Shown here piece after piece: positions 8,085-17,506 of a stretch of 64,000 bases of DNA. The position numbers were made by a program, and so were the translations under genes. This DNA is from Chitinophagales bacterium (GTDB lineage Bacteria; Bacteroidota; Bacteroidia; Chitinophagales; Chitinophagaceae), in contig JAURJU010000092.1 in NCBI GenBank assembly GCA_030832085.1, positions 1-64,000 of the forward strand, in the 5' to 3' direction. The first letter of the stretch is position 1. Each line of letters starts with the position of its first letter. Under the pieces are notes generated by a model, which saw only the letters and a program-made list of their open reading frames with translations, ran no database searches and was not told where the DNA came from.

Positions 8085-10490
8085 ATGAAAAAGCTATGCG
8101 CGCTGTCTTTGCTCTTCATAAGTGTGTTTTCAATGGCACAGGAGTCTGGATCCTACAAACTTCCGCCTAAAGAAGTGGCGGAACTGCTGCTGGCAAAGCC
8201 AACACCGGCAATATCGATCGATCGGACAGGCGAATGGATGCTGATCATGGAAAGAGAATCCTATCCTACAGTCGAAGAGCTTGGGCAGCCCGAAATTAGG
8301 GTTGCAGGGCTTCGCCTTAACCCCAACAATTTTTCCCCCAGCAGACAAAATTTCATCAACAACCTGAGCCTCAAGCACATCAAAGATGGAAAAACGTTTT
8401 CCATCAAAGGCATACCGGCCGGGGCATTGATCAGCAATCCCGATTGGAGTCCGTCAGAAAAAAAGATCTCTTTCCTCAATACAACAGCGAACAGGGTTGA
8501 TCTGTATGTGGTTGACATCGCCAATAAAACTGCAGTGAAAGTCAATAAAACTGCAATTGTCAGCACCATCGGACCCGTGTCACAATGGGTGAATGACAAT
8601 ACCATCATTTATACTGCGGCAGTCAGTTCACCAAACATGCTTCCCAAAAAACCCATAACACCTGTAGGGCCATCTATCCAGGAAAACATGGGTAAAGCCG
8701 CCCCCAGCAGAACCTACCAAGACCTGATCAGATCGGCTTACGACGAACAGGCCTTTTCCTTCATGACCACGGCACAACTGATGAAGAATACCAATGGCGT
8801 TGAAACCAAGGTTTCAGCTCCCGCCATTTATGCCTCTTTTGCACTAAGCCCTGACAGCAAATACATCCTTACAGAAACCATTCAGAAGCCCTACTCCTAT
8901 CTTGTGACTGCCTACGCTTTTGCATCCACGATGTCAGTAGTTGACCTGAGCGGGAAAACAATCAAAATGCTGGCGAAAATGCCTTCAGGAGAAACCACGC
9001 CCAGCGGTTACGACAATGTGTTGCCCTCGCCAAGAAGCTTTGCATGGCGTGCCGACGAGCCCTCCACCATCACCTGGTGTGAGCCACTGGACAGCGGACT
9101 GATCAGAAAAAACATGGAGTTCCATGATGCGGTATATGCCTTGAAAGCCCCGTTCACCGGCAGTCCTGCGGTTTTGGTGAAAACAAGAATGCGGTTCAGG
9201 AGTATCGCCTGGGGGAACGAACATTTTGCATGGGTCAATGAGGGATTGACAGGAAAACAAATGCAAAAAGCCAGCAAACTGGATCCGGCAACTGGGGCGA
9301 CAGAGACCTTGTTCGAAAGAAATACCACAGATGCCTACAACAACCCTGGAATCCCTGTCATGAAACGCGGTGCATGGGGAACCTCTGTTATCAACCTGCT
9401 GGACAACACCAAACTGTTGATGAACAATGCCGTTGGATCATCCCCCCAGGGTGACCTTCCCTTCCTCGCATTGTTTGATATTAACACCAAAAGTACCCAA
9501 CTGATATGGAGGGCCAAACAAGGAAACTATGAAACCATTACTGCTGTTCTGGATGCCAATGCACTGAAGGTTGTTGCCAGAAAAGAAAGCCAGACCGATG
9601 TTCCCAACTATTATATAAAAAACCTGAAATCCAACGCAGCTGATCAGCAGATCACCAACTTCAGCAACCCCTATCCCAGCATGGTAGGCGTTTCAAAGGA
9701 AAAGGTCAAGTATAAGAGGGCAGATGGGGTTGACCTTACGGGTGACCTTTACCTTCCCAAGGGATATGACCGCACAAAAGATGGACCCCTTCCGGTGTTG
9801 ATCTGGGCCTATCCCCGAGAATACAACAATGCTGCAGATGCCGCACAGGTAAGGGGCAGCAAAGACAGGTTCACCACCATCAGCTGGGGATCCCCGATTT
9901 TTTATGTCATGCGCGGTTATGCAGTATTGGACAATGCTGAAATGCCCATCGTTGCAGCATCAAAGGACGGAAAGCCCAATGATACGTTCATTGAACAACT
10001 GAAGCTCAATGCGGAAGCAGCCATTGGCGCATTGACTGACATGGGAGTGGGAGACCCGAAGCGGGTTGCAGTAGGCGGACACAGTTACGGCGCATTCATG
10101 ACTGCGCATTTGTTGTCACATACCAACCTGTTCAAAGCGGGCCTGGCAAGAAGTGGCGCGTACAACAGAACCCTTACCCCATTTGGCTTCCAGGCAGAAG
10201 AGAGAACATATTGGGAGGCGCCAGCGCTATATTACAAGATGAGCCCATTCAGTTACGCGAACAAGATCAAAACACCCATCCTGTTGATTCATGGAGAGGC
10301 AGACGACAATCCCGGCACATTCCCCATCAACAGCGAACGGCTGTACAATGCCATCAAAGGACATGGTGGAACAGTAAGGTTGGTATACTTGCCTTATGAG
10401 GCGCATGGATACCGTGGCAAGGAAAACCTGCTGCACATGCTTTGGGAACAAAGTGAATGGCTGGACAAGTTTGTTAAAAACGCAAAATAA
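8085..10490 (+). CDS. Exported S9-family prolyl oligopeptidase / glutamyl endopeptidase-like
   Basis: An 801-residue serine peptidase with a signal peptide (MKKLCALSLLFISVFSMAQ). An N-terminal beta-propeller (about 100-530) is followed by an alpha/beta-hydrolase domain with nucleophile Ser667 in GGHSYGAFM, Asp740 in HGEADDNPG and His774 in YEAHGY. The GHSYGAFMT and EERTYWEAPALYYKMSP segments resemble the S9D glutamyl endopeptidases described from plant chloroplasts and bacteria rather than dipeptidyl peptidase IV. It probably works in the periplasm on peptides. It has no obvious operon partner and ends 3 bases before the convergent flavin reductase gene. Confidence 0.9.
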   Translation: MKKLCALSLLFISVFSMAQESGSYKLPPKEVAELLLAKPTPAISIDRTGEWMLIMERESYPTVEELGQPEIRVAGLRLNPNNFSPSRQNFINNLSLKHIKDGKTFSIKGIPAGALISNPDWSPSEKKISFLNTTANRVDLYVVDIANKTAVKVNKTAIVSTIGPVSQWVNDNTIIYTAAVSSPNMLPKKPITPVGPSIQENMGKAAPSRTYQDLIRSAYDEQAFSFMTTAQLMKNTNGVETKVSAPAIYASFALSPDSKYILTETIQKPYSYLVTAYAFASTMSVVDLSGKTIKMLAKMPSGETTPSGYDNVLPSPRSFAWRADEPSTITWCEPLDSGLIRKNMEFHDAVYALKAPFTGSPAVLVKTRMRFRSIAWGNEHFAWVNEGLTGKQMQKASKLDPATGATETLFERNTTDAYNNPGIPVMKRGAWGTSVINLLDNTKLLMNNAVGSSPQGDLPFLALFDINTKSTQLIWRAKQGNYETITAVLDANALKVVARKESQTDVPNYYIKNLKSNAADQQITNFSNPYPSMVGVSKEKVKYKRADGVDLTGDLYLPKGYDRTKDGPLPVLIWAYPREYNNAADAAQVRGSKDRFTTISWGSPIFYVMRGYAVLDNAEMPIVAASKDGKPNDTFIEQLKLNAEAAIGALTDMGVGDPKRVAVGGHSYGAFMTAHLLSHTNLFKAGLARSGAYNRTLTPFGFQAEERTYWEAPALYYKMSPFSYANKIKTPILLIHGEADDNPGTFPINSERLYNAIKGHGGTVRLVYLPYEAHGYRGKENLLHMLWEQSEWLDKFVKNAK

Positions 10491-10493
10491 AGG

Positions 10494-11132
10494 TTAGAAA
10501 TCAATCTTTACTGCTACCCTGTCGGGTTTTGCGTACTGGAACCTCGCCTGTGGCTGTGTTGTATAATAAGCATCCATTCCGAGGCTGACCATGGAAGATG
10601 CCTCGTGCAGATTGATGAATCCATCTTTGCTGATGATGCCTGGCTCAATGAACACATGATTGAGTTTCCCCACAACAAGGAAGGTATTGTTCATCTTGAG
10701 GGGAATGATTTCAGAAAGCTCCATGGCATACTGAACCTGGCTTTCCAAAACAAAAGGAACAATACAATCAACCTTGTACTCTTCAGTCAAACCCACTTCA
10801 GCGAACTCATTCACCCCCTCAGCATATTTTGCACTGGCCTGATGGGCATTTGAAACAAAGGCAGGATGAATGTGGTTGATGGTATACAGCCCATTGTTAC
10901 GGATGTTCGACAAGGTGTGTGGAGCTGCATCGATGGGGCGGTTGATGAAGCCTATATAGGCAGGATCTGCGCCGATATGAACGATGTTGCAAAAAACACC
11001 GAGGTTCGGAACACCTTCCTTATTGACGGTTGCAACAAGGCTGACAGGCTTGAAACCACTTAAGGAATTCACAAAATTGGCCCGATAAAACCTGTCCCAC
11101 CCCTGAATTTGATCGATACTGTAATGTTTCAC
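10494..11132 (-). CDS. Flavin reductase-like FMN-binding split-barrel protein
   Basis: The 212-residue protein matches the flavin reductase domain family: FKPVSLVATVNKEGVPNLGVFCN (residues 28-50), GFINRPIDAAPHTLSNIRNNGLYTIN (about 60-90) and a C-terminal strand region. Members bind FMN and reduce flavins or act as small oxidoreductases. No partner monooxygenase is beside it, so the physiological role is open. Length is normal for the Bacteroidota members. Confidence 0.85.
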   Translation of the reverse strand: MKHYSIDQIQGWDRFYRANFVNSLSGFKPVSLVATVNKEGVPNLGVFCNIVHIGADPAYIGFINRPIDAAPHTLSNIRNNGLYTINHIHPAFVSNAHQASAKYAEGVNEFAEVGLTEEYKVDCIVPFVLESQVQYAMELSEIIPLKMNNTFLVVGKLNHVFIEPGIISKDGFINLHEASSMVSLGMDAYYTTQPQARFQYAKPDRVAVKIDF

Positions 11133-11208
11133 GTTTCGTTTAACACAATAGGCAAAAAAAGGTTGGAAATTTGTACAACAATCTCCTTACCTAAACCACG
11201 TTAAAGCC

Positions 11209-11955
11209 ATGAAAATCCAAAAATCCTACCCAATGAAACTTTCAATTGCTGACCTGATCCTGTTTGCTTCCCTGACTACCCTGCTTTCCTTTACCGGAGC
11301 AAGACCGGTTCCAGGAAGTCGTTCAAATGCTGAAACAGGGGTTCCCAATTCAAGTGCACTTTTTATCCATTCAATCTATACACAGATCCGCCATGCAGGT
11401 GCAAACCTTTCTGAGGAAATCTTTTCTCTTGCTTTCATGGGTTTTGAGAAACTGAATGCACAAGGCCGCCTCAGTGCAGACAGCATCCTTACGATCATCG
11501 ACTTTTCAAAATCATCCAGGGAAAAAAGGTTGTTTGTGGTAGACCTGAAAGCACAAAAATTGCTTTTCAACAGCATTGTAGCCCATGGCAGAAATACGGG
11601 AGAGGAATTTGCACGCTCCTTTTCCAATGCCCTGAATTCACACAAAAGTAGCCTGGGTTTTTACATCACCGGAGGCACCTACACAGGCTCAAATGGTTTT
11701 TCAATGCTGCTCAATGGTGTTGAAAAAGGATTCAATGACAAGGCAAGAGACAGGGCAATTGTCATGCATGGTGCTGATTATGCCAGTGAGCAGTTGATCC
11801 GCAAAAAGGGTTACCTGGGCAGAAGTTACGGATGCCCCGCATTGCCAAAGCCACTCAACCAAAAAGTAATCGAAAAAATCAAGGATGGCAATTGCATGTT
11901 CATGTACTACCCCGATGAAAAATATTTGAGCAACTCAAGCATTCTCAATGGCTAG
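11209..11955 (+). CDS. Exported murein L,D-transpeptidase catalytic-domain protein (YkuD_2 type)
   Basis: The 248-residue protein has an N-terminal hydrophobic export signal (about residues 9-30); a second possible start is the Met at 11233. From about residue 95 it carries the L,D-transpeptidase-like domain: FVVDLKAQKLLFNSIVAHG, IVMHGADYASE with the conserved His, and the active-site Cys in SYGCPALP. This family is common in Bacteroidota and is expected to act on peptidoglycan cross-links in the periplasm, though substrate is inferred from the fold. A strong terminator follows at 11981. Confidence 0.88.
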   Translation: MKIQKSYPMKLSIADLILFASLTTLLSFTGARPVPGSRSNAETGVPNSSALFIHSIYTQIRHAGANLSEEIFSLAFMGFEKLNAQGRLSADSILTIIDFSKSSREKRLFVVDLKAQKLLFNSIVAHGRNTGEEFARSFSNALNSHKSSLGFYITGGTYTGSNGFSMLLNGVEKGFNDKARDRAIVMHGADYASEQLIRKKGYLGRSYGCPALPKPLNQKVIEKIKDGNCMFMYYPDEKYLSNSSILNG

Positions 11956-11980
11956 ACTAGAATTCCAGCATGATCCTTCC

Positions 11981-12009
11981 GACCCGGCCTTGGCAGGCCG
12001 GGTCTGTTT
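11981..12009 (+). terminator. Intrinsic terminator after the L,D-transpeptidase-like gene
   Basis: A perfect nine-base-pair GC-rich stem (GACCCGGCC / GGCCGGGTC) with a six-base loop is followed by TGTTTTT. It lies 25 bases past the stop codon and abuts the 3' end of the convergent PAP2-like gene. Confidence 0.85.
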
Positions 12010-12657
12010 TTACACCCACAGTGCAATCAACTGACAAAGAAAACCCACCAGGAATCCAGTGATGATGTCAAACCAGTGGTGGTCTGAAACAACCTTACGG
12101 GAAGACATGACAAGGCCGGACACCAAGGCTGAAACCAGAAGCGGTAAACCAGTATACAAGGTTCCGTCAAATACAGTCAACACCATCAGGCCCATCATTC
12201 CACCGACCCCAATTCCGTGCATGCTGATCTTGTAATAATTGTTCAGCAACAAAGCGGCAGATGAGGCAAAAAACATCCCCCTGCACATGTTGACGATGAT
12301 GCGGGGCGTTTCTGGCTGGTGCTTGAAAACATAGTATGTCCAAAAGAAAAAGGTAATGCTCCCAATATAGGGAACGATGCGTTCTTTTTGGGTTGTCAGA
12401 AAAATAGACTTGCTGAAACCAAGCCCTTTCATGAGTGCCACCAGCAACAAGGGGAAAAATACATTGTTGTTGATGACTGCAAGGAGCTTGAGCATTTTGG
12501 CCTTCTCAGAAAACCCAACAAAATAGTCAGGATGAATGAAGATCAGGTAAGCCGCCATCATCACCCCAACAAACAGCGGGTGAAATAGTATAGAAATGAG
12601 CTTAGAGGAAACGATGATCCACTTGGGGAAATAAGCTTTTTCTGTTTCGTTTTGCAT
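12010..12657 (-). CDS. PAP2-like integral membrane protein
   Basis: A 215-residue polytopic protein with about six hydrophobic segments. Near the C-terminus SRKVVSDHHWFD fits the third PAP2 phosphatase motif (SRx5Hx3D), followed by IITGFLVGF. The middle motif appears as SMHG in place of PSGH and the first motif (Kx6RP) is only suggested by KERIVP, so it belongs to the divergent PAP2-like group and may not be a standard lipid phosphatase. It starts 9 bases after rpoN stops and is likely co-transcribed with it. Confidence 0.65.
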   Translation of the reverse strand: MQNETEKAYFPKWIIVSSKLISILFHPLFVGVMMAAYLIFIHPDYFVGFSEKAKMLKLLAVINNNVFFPLLLVALMKGLGFSKSIFLTTQKERIVPYIGSITFFFWTYYVFKHQPETPRIIVNMCRGMFFASSAALLLNNYYKISMHGIGVGGMMGLMVLTVFDGTLYTGLPLLVSALVSGLVMSSRKVVSDHHWFDIITGFLVGFLCQLIALWV

Positions 12658-12666
12658 GGTGGTTTT

Positions 12667-14148
12667 TTATAACTCTTTCCGCAAGCGCGCAACAGGAACA
12701 TTCAAAAGCTCCCTGTATTTTGCGACCGTCCTTCTTGCAATATTATATCCCTTCGCCTGCAACATTTCTGTGAGGCTGTCATCACCCAATGGATTTCTTT
12801 TGTCCTCCACCCTGATCATTTCATTGAGGATATTTTTTACCTCTCTTGTAGACACTTCTTCTCCGCTCTCCGTACTCAGTGATTCGCTGAAAAAATATTT
12901 TAACCTGAAACTTCCAAATTCAGTCTGCACAAACTTGCTGTTGGCAACTCGGCTTATGGTGGAAATATCGAGCCTGGTTTTCTCTGCAATATCCTTCAAA
13001 ATCATGGGCCGCAACGAGGTTTCATCTCCGCTCAGAAAAAAATTTCTTTGGTGCGCTATGATGGCCTGCATCGTCAGCAACAGGGTTTGCTGCCTTTGCT
13101 TGATGGCATCGATAAACCATTTTGCGGCATCAATTTTCTGACGGATGAACACAACAGCTTCCTTTTGGCGCTTGTCCTTTTTGCTTCCCTTTTCATAGTC
13201 TTTCAGCATGTCCCGGTACTCATCACTCACCCTCAAATCAGGTGCATTGCGTTGGTTAAGGGTGAGCTCCAGCTCGCCATTGACGGTGTACACAAAAAAA
13301 TCAGGAATGATGTATTGCTCGGCTTTGTTGACCGGACCTGCCTGAGCCCCGGGACGGGGATTCAGTTTTCTGATTTCCTGCATGGCGTCCTTCAGCAATT
13401 CCTCATCCAATTCAAGCGAACGAATGATCTTGTCAAAATGGCGTTTGGTGAATTCGTCAAAATGAAAATCAATGATGCGCAACGCCGTTTTGAGTGCCGG
13501 GGATTGCTTTACTTTAATTTTTCTCCGCAATTGAATGATCAGGCATTCACGAACATCCCTTGCAGCAATTCCGGCAGGATCAAATTGTTGGATTTGCTGC
13601 AAGACCTTTTCCACCATATTGTCAGTGACGTCAATGTTTTGCTTAAAGGCAAGATCGTCAACAATTGAATGGGTATCGCGGCGCAGATATCCATCATCAT
13701 CAATACTGCCTATGATTTGTTCGGCAATTTTTTCTTCCAGGAATTCAAGGTTCAACAAGCCGAGCTGTTCCGAAAGCATTTCATGCAAGCCCGTTGAAAT
13801 GGGATGCGGAATTGTACCACTTCCCTCCAGTTCTGGCACATGGTCGTCCTTTGTCTTGTATTCTGCAATATCATCGTCATCACCATAGTCTTCATAGGCA
13901 TCAGGCACTTCAAGCATGTCGTTGGGGTCATCTTGGCCATCTGGAATATCTGGATCCAACTCATCTGTTGCAGCCTCCGTTTCATCTTTTTTTTCCTCGC
14001 CGATTTCCAACGCAGGATTGTCCTCAATTTCTTCCTTGAGCCTTTCTTCAAGCAGGGCAGTAGGCACCTGCAGCAATTTCATGAGCTGAATCTGCTGAGG
14101 TGATAATTTTTGTTGCAGTTTTTGCTGGAGTCCCTGGTACAATGCCAT
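12667..14148 (-). CDS. rpoN: RNA polymerase sigma-54 factor
   Basis: RpoN directs transcription from -24/-12 promoters and needs an AAA+ activator. The 493-residue protein starts with the Gln/Leu-rich activator-interacting region (LQQKLQQKLSPQQIQLMKLLQ), then the acidic region II (about 50-115), the core-binding domain, a helix-turn-helix region and ends with the RpoN box ARRTVAKYRELLNVP next to the C-terminus. The Met at 14148 is chosen because it begins region I directly; an upstream Met at 14220 would add a 24-residue tail unlike the family. No activator gene is nearby. Confidence 0.95.
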   Translation of the reverse strand: MALYQGLQQKLQQKLSPQQIQLMKLLQVPTALLEERLKEEIEDNPALEIGEEKKDETEAATDELDPDIPDGQDDPNDMLEVPDAYEDYGDDDDIAEYKTKDDHVPELEGSGTIPHPISTGLHEMLSEQLGLLNLEFLEEKIAEQIIGSIDDDGYLRRDTHSIVDDLAFKQNIDVTDNMVEKVLQQIQQFDPAGIAARDVRECLIIQLRRKIKVKQSPALKTALRIIDFHFDEFTKRHFDKIIRSLELDEELLKDAMQEIRKLNPRPGAQAGPVNKAEQYIIPDFFVYTVNGELELTLNQRNAPDLRVSDEYRDMLKDYEKGSKKDKRQKEAVVFIRQKIDAAKWFIDAIKQRQQTLLLTMQAIIAHQRNFFLSGDETSLRPMILKDIAEKTRLDISTISRVANSKFVQTEFGSFRLKYFFSESLSTESGEEVSTREVKNILNEMIRVEDKRNPLGDDSLTEMLQAKGYNIARRTVAKYRELLNVPVARLRKEL

Positions 14149-14210
14149 TGCTAAAAAATCCCTTGTTGTAGATGAAAAATCAGGTGTAAATTTACGAACA
14201 AAACAATCCA

Positions 14211-14480
14211 TTGAGCGCATTGCCCTTCGCCATATTTATTTTGTTTGCCAACAATGTTTTTGGGCAGGATTCAGCACGGCGTTCCAAGCCATTTTTTTTC
14301 TTGTCAGGCCAGTACCGGATGGCGCCGCCAAAAACCAATGTTTCCGTGGGTTCCAATTATGCCAGCAGCCAATTGGGATTTATCTGCAAACAGGAATGGA
14401 AGATGGAAAAGAAGACAGGGGTTCCAATGCGGATAAGGTTGGGGTCTCTGGAATATGTCAACAAAATGGAGGGAAAATAA
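14211..14480 (+). CDS. Small secreted protein, function unknown
   Basis: An 89-residue frame opens with TTG and gives a hydrophobic export signal ending ...NNVFGQ, then a mature domain [20 protein letters not shown] ... [20 protein letters not shown]. The signal peptide, the compact mature part and its place between two minus-strand genes argue for a real gene, although the start codon is weak and I do not recognise a characterised family. A TAAATTTA -7-like element lies about 20 bases before the start, between it and rpoN. Confidence 0.55.
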   Translation: MSALPFAIFILFANNVFGQDSARRSKPFFFLSGQYRMAPPKTNVSVGSNYASSQLGFICKQEWKMEKKTGVPMRIRLGSLEYVNKMEGK

Positions 14481-14516
14481 ATCCTTGACAGACGTTTATC
14501 CTATGGGTTGAACAGG

Positions 14517-14996
14517 CTACTCGTGCTGATGGGCTTCGACTTCTGGAGCGCCACGCAGTTTGTCTAGCAATGCATTCAGGGTTTTCATTTCTGCCTTGTT
14601 GAGGTTGGCACTGATATCTGTCATCAACTTCTCTTTCTTGTCCATTTTCCCCAATAGCCTTTTCCCCCCTTCCGTGATGCTGACATCAACAAGCCTTTTA
14701 TCCGCCGGACTGGTTTTTTTACTGACCAGCCCCTTCAGCACCAATCTATCAACAATTCTGCTGGTATCGCTCATCTTGTCGAGCATTCTTTCCCTGATGG
14801 TCAAGGTGGTGAGTGGCTGTGGGTGACTGCCGCGCAATATCCTGAGGATGTTGAACTGTTGCATGGTGATGTCTTCTTCTGCCAACAAATCCTTGATTTT
14901 CTCTGTCAACCAGTTGTTGGTAAAAATCAGGTTGATGATCAACTTCTGGTTTTCGCTGGTGAATTGCTTTTGCTGAATTTCATTTTCTAATGCCAT
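14517..14996 (-). CDS. MarR-family transcriptional regulator
   Basis: The 159-residue protein is a winged-helix regulator: helices LTEKIKDLLAEEDITMQQFNILRIL (about 30-55), recognition region LTIRERMLDKMSDTSRIVDRL, and the wing with the diagnostic SPADKRLVDVSITEGG (about 97-112). MarR dimers usually repress nearby genes and respond to small phenolic or oxidising ligands; the ligand here is unknown. It lies 14 bases downstream of the AI-2E-type permease gene and is probably co-transcribed with it. Confidence 0.92.
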   Translation of the reverse strand: MALENEIQQKQFTSENQKLIINLIFTNNWLTEKIKDLLAEEDITMQQFNILRILRGSHPQPLTTLTIRERMLDKMSDTSRIVDRLVLKGLVSKKTSPADKRLVDVSITEGGKRLLGKMDKKEKLMTDISANLNKAEMKTLNALLDKLRGAPEVEAHQHE

Positions 14997-15010
14997 GGCT
15001 GTTCAGATTT

Positions 15011-16033
15011 TCAAATGGGGTTTTTGGATTGATCTACAAACTCATGGGCATATATCTTGATAAGGATGATGGCATAACTGAAAACAAGTGGCCCAAATAT
15101 GAATCCCATGAAACCGAAGAGCTGGAGGCCCACAATCACCCCAAATACCGTGACCAAAGGATGGACATTGCCAATCTTCCTCATGAGGGTGATCCTCGCC
15201 AGGTAGTCTACATTGCCCGTAACCACCAAACTGTAAAATAGCAAGCCAGAAGCCGGTCCATTCAAACCTTTTGAATACAGAAAAATGACAAGCGGTACCC
15301 AAATCATCATTGTTCCGATGATGGGAAAGAAGGCAAATACGCCTGTTAAAAATCCCCACATCAAGGGATCCTCCAGGCCAAAAATCATGTAGCCCCCCCA
15401 GGCAAAAAGGCCCTGAACCATTGAAATCAACGGGATGCCAATGGCGTTGGCCTTCACCATGTGCTTTGTTTCATGTGCCAAGGCAACGACACTTTCCTGG
15501 TGAAGGGGGATAAACTTTCTGACAGAATCCTCCATGATTCTCCCACCGGTCAACATGAAATACAAGACAAAAAACATGACCATCATGTTGCTGACGATCA
15601 TGGCTGAACTGTTGAGAAATGTTGGAATGTAGTTGGCCAAATTTGATTGAAATGAGGAAATGTTGTTGGGCGAAAATATTTCTTCGCCAGTAATGGATTT
15701 GATCTTGTCCGAGAGGGCCTGCAAACCCACAAGCAGTTCATCGGTATGCGACAGCAATGCATCCACCTTGGGGCTGATCAGCAAAACACTGTAATAAAGG
15801 GGGGCAGCAATGAGCAGAAGAAAAACAACAATGAGCAGCATTGCTGTCAACCCTGGTTTCCAGCCTCTTTTTTCGGTGAGCCCAAAATAACGCTCGCGTC
15901 CAAGGATATAAAACGTAAGCGCCCCCATGAGGCCTGGTAAAAAAACATAGAGTTCCTTGATGATGAGGAATGCCAAAAAGGCAATCACCAAAAGCAATAC
16001 AACCTGTCGTATCCTGTTGTTGAACTGTGTCAT
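15011..16033 (-). CDS. AI-2E family (PerM-like) transporter
   Basis: A 340-residue inner-membrane protein with about eight hydrophobic segments and the C-terminal signature of the family (MWGFLTGVFAFFPIIGTMMIWVP, LVTVFGVIVGLQLFGFMGFIFGPLV). Family members have been linked to autoinducer-2 export or Na+/H+ exchange, so the substrate is uncertain. The ATG at 16033 (MTQFNNRIRQVVLLLV) is preferred over an upstream TTG, whose extra 20 residues look non-coding. It precedes the MarR gene. Confidence 0.88.
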   Translation of the reverse strand: MTQFNNRIRQVVLLLVIAFLAFLIIKELYVFLPGLMGALTFYILGRERYFGLTEKRGWKPGLTAMLLIVVFLLLIAAPLYYSVLLISPKVDALLSHTDELLVGLQALSDKIKSITGEEIFSPNNISSFQSNLANYIPTFLNSSAMIVSNMMVMFFVLYFMLTGGRIMEDSVRKFIPLHQESVVALAHETKHMVKANAIGIPLISMVQGLFAWGGYMIFGLEDPLMWGFLTGVFAFFPIIGTMMIWVPLVIFLYSKGLNGPASGLLFYSLVVTGNVDYLARITLMRKIGNVHPLVTVFGVIVGLQLFGFMGFIFGPLVFSYAIILIKIYAHEFVDQSKNPI

Positions 16034-16264
16034 TTTATGTGTTGTTTCAGTGGAAGGCCTAAAGCCGATTCCTGCACTTAGAACAAATATCAATATTTTT
16101 TCTGCTCCGCACCAAGGCAGGCCTGAAATGATTGTATTTTTAAGGCATTGGGTGATGTAGATAAATATTAAAATGCATTGTTCCGAAGAGACCGTTGCAT
16201 TGGCTGTATAGCTGTCAAAAAAAAGGATGAACGGGAAACCATTAGGCGCATCATCAAATAAACA

Positions 16265-16483
16265 CTACAGGTGCTGTTTCCACCAACGCTTGAAAAGCTT
16301 CATCAAGGCAAAGAGGCTGCCAAAAAACCAACAATAGAACAGTATTGTTCCTATGCGGTGTGTTCCATCCAGCAAGGCCAATTCGAACTTCAAACCTACA
16401 ACAGCATTGATCATCAGCCAAACCAAGGCGGATGTCAATGACCAAACAATGCGTTGCATGAAGGCGCTTACTACAGGATCCAT
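16265..16483 (-). CDS. Small two-helix membrane protein, unknown function
   Basis: A 72-residue frame with two hydrophobic segments (about residues 11-30 and 45-62), a short Gly-Thr-His turn between them and a basic end (KRWWKQHL), typical of small inner-membrane proteins. It begins 18 bases after the terminator hairpin of the upstream SPFH gene. No characterised family recognised; coding status rests on composition and position. Confidence 0.55.
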   Translation of the reverse strand: MDPVVSAFMQRIVWSLTSALVWLMINAVVGLKFELALLDGTHRIGTILFYCWFFGSLFALMKLFKRWWKQHL

Positions 16484-16489
16484 GATTTT

Positions 16490-16541
16490 TAAAACAACAA
16501 ATGCCGGATTTGGTTCAGGGATTACCCTGCCAAATCCGGCA
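16490..16541 (-). terminator. Intrinsic terminator of the SPFH gene
   Basis: A perfect 12-base-pair stem (TGCCGGATTTGG at 16502-16513 with CCAAATCCGGCA at 16530-16541) encloses a second CAGGG/CCCTG stem-loop. On the minus strand it is followed by TTTGTTGTTTT. It starts 14 bases after the SPFH stop codon. Confidence 0.8.
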
Positions 16542-16555
16542 CTTGCATTGGTTGT

Positions 16556-17476
16556 TTATTTTGCGTCCAGGATCAGGGGAGCTCCTCCCTTGGAAGGCAT
16601 CACAATGATCTTTGAATTCGCAGACTTGGCCAGCTCTTTCATCGCCTGGATCTGCTCATACTGCAACTGCCTGTCACTCAAACTTTCGTTGATGATGCGC
16701 TGATAATCGGAGATACCCTGCGCCTCGACCCGTTTTCTTTCAGCTTCCTGCTTCTCCTTTTGGAGTACAAACTGCATTTTCTGTGCCTCTTGTTCAGCAT
16801 TGATCTTTTGTTCGATGGTTGATTTCACAGAAGCCGGAAGGGTGATGTTGCGGACCAGCAGGTTTTCAAGAATCAATCCACGCTGTTTGAAATCAACCTC
16901 AATTGTCTTGAAAATCCTTCCCTGGAACTCGTCCCGCTTGGTGGAGTAGAGGGCAACAGCGTCATAATAGACTGAGTTGTCCCTGATCCGGGTTCTTGTG
17001 ATGGGACGGACGATTTTATCTTCAAAATTCACACCTATCTCACTGAGCAGTTTGGGGGCTTCAGATGGATTGACCCGATACAGTACGGAAAGATCAATGG
17101 TGACTTCAAGTCCATCGGCAGTCAATACCTTGATGGCGTCGTCACCGGCCTTTGATCCTTCATCGTGGATACCACTCATGGTATAGTTCTGGGTGCGGGT
17201 ATCAATATTGGTAACGTCCATCATTGGATTGATGACGCTCAGTCCACTTTCCATGGTTTCCTTCTGCACCTTTCCAAAAAGAGTTTTGACACCAACAAAG
17301 CCTGCATCCACCTGACGGACGCTTGCGCTGAGTGCGCCAAGGAACATGACAACAATACCCAAACCCCTGATGCGCTTGGCGAACGGAGTGATTTTGGTTT
17401 CAGAGCGCATGGCAGAGGTACCAATGATGAAAAGGACAATCCCTAGAATAATAAGAAACATAAAAAAGATTTTCAA
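16556..17476 (-). CDS. SPFH/Band 7 prohibitin-family membrane protein
   Basis: The 306-residue protein has one or two N-terminal membrane segments (FFMFLIILGIVLFIIG; IVVMFLGALSA) and then an SPFH domain (about 55-240; VGVKTLFGKVQKETMESGLSVINPM, FKQRGLILENLLVRNITLP) followed by a charged coiled-coil (EQKINAEQEAQKMQFVLQKEKQEAERKRVEAQG). Prohibitin-like proteins form ring oligomers on the inner membrane and influence proteases such as FtsH; that partner is not nearby here. Length is normal. Confidence 0.9.
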   Translation of the reverse strand: MKIFFMFLIILGIVLFIIGTSAMRSETKITPFAKRIRGLGIVVMFLGALSASVRQVDAGFVGVKTLFGKVQKETMESGLSVINPMMDVTNIDTRTQNYTMSGIHDEGSKAGDDAIKVLTADGLEVTIDLSVLYRVNPSEAPKLLSEIGVNFEDKIVRPITRTRIRDNSVYYDAVALYSTKRDEFQGRIFKTIEVDFKQRGLILENLLVRNITLPASVKSTIEQKINAEQEAQKMQFVLQKEKQEAERKRVEAQGISDYQRIINESLSDRQLQYEQIQAMKELAKSANSKIIVMPSKGGAPLILDAK

Positions 17477-17506
17477 GTAGACGTGAAAAAGACAGAAAGG
17501 TTGCTT

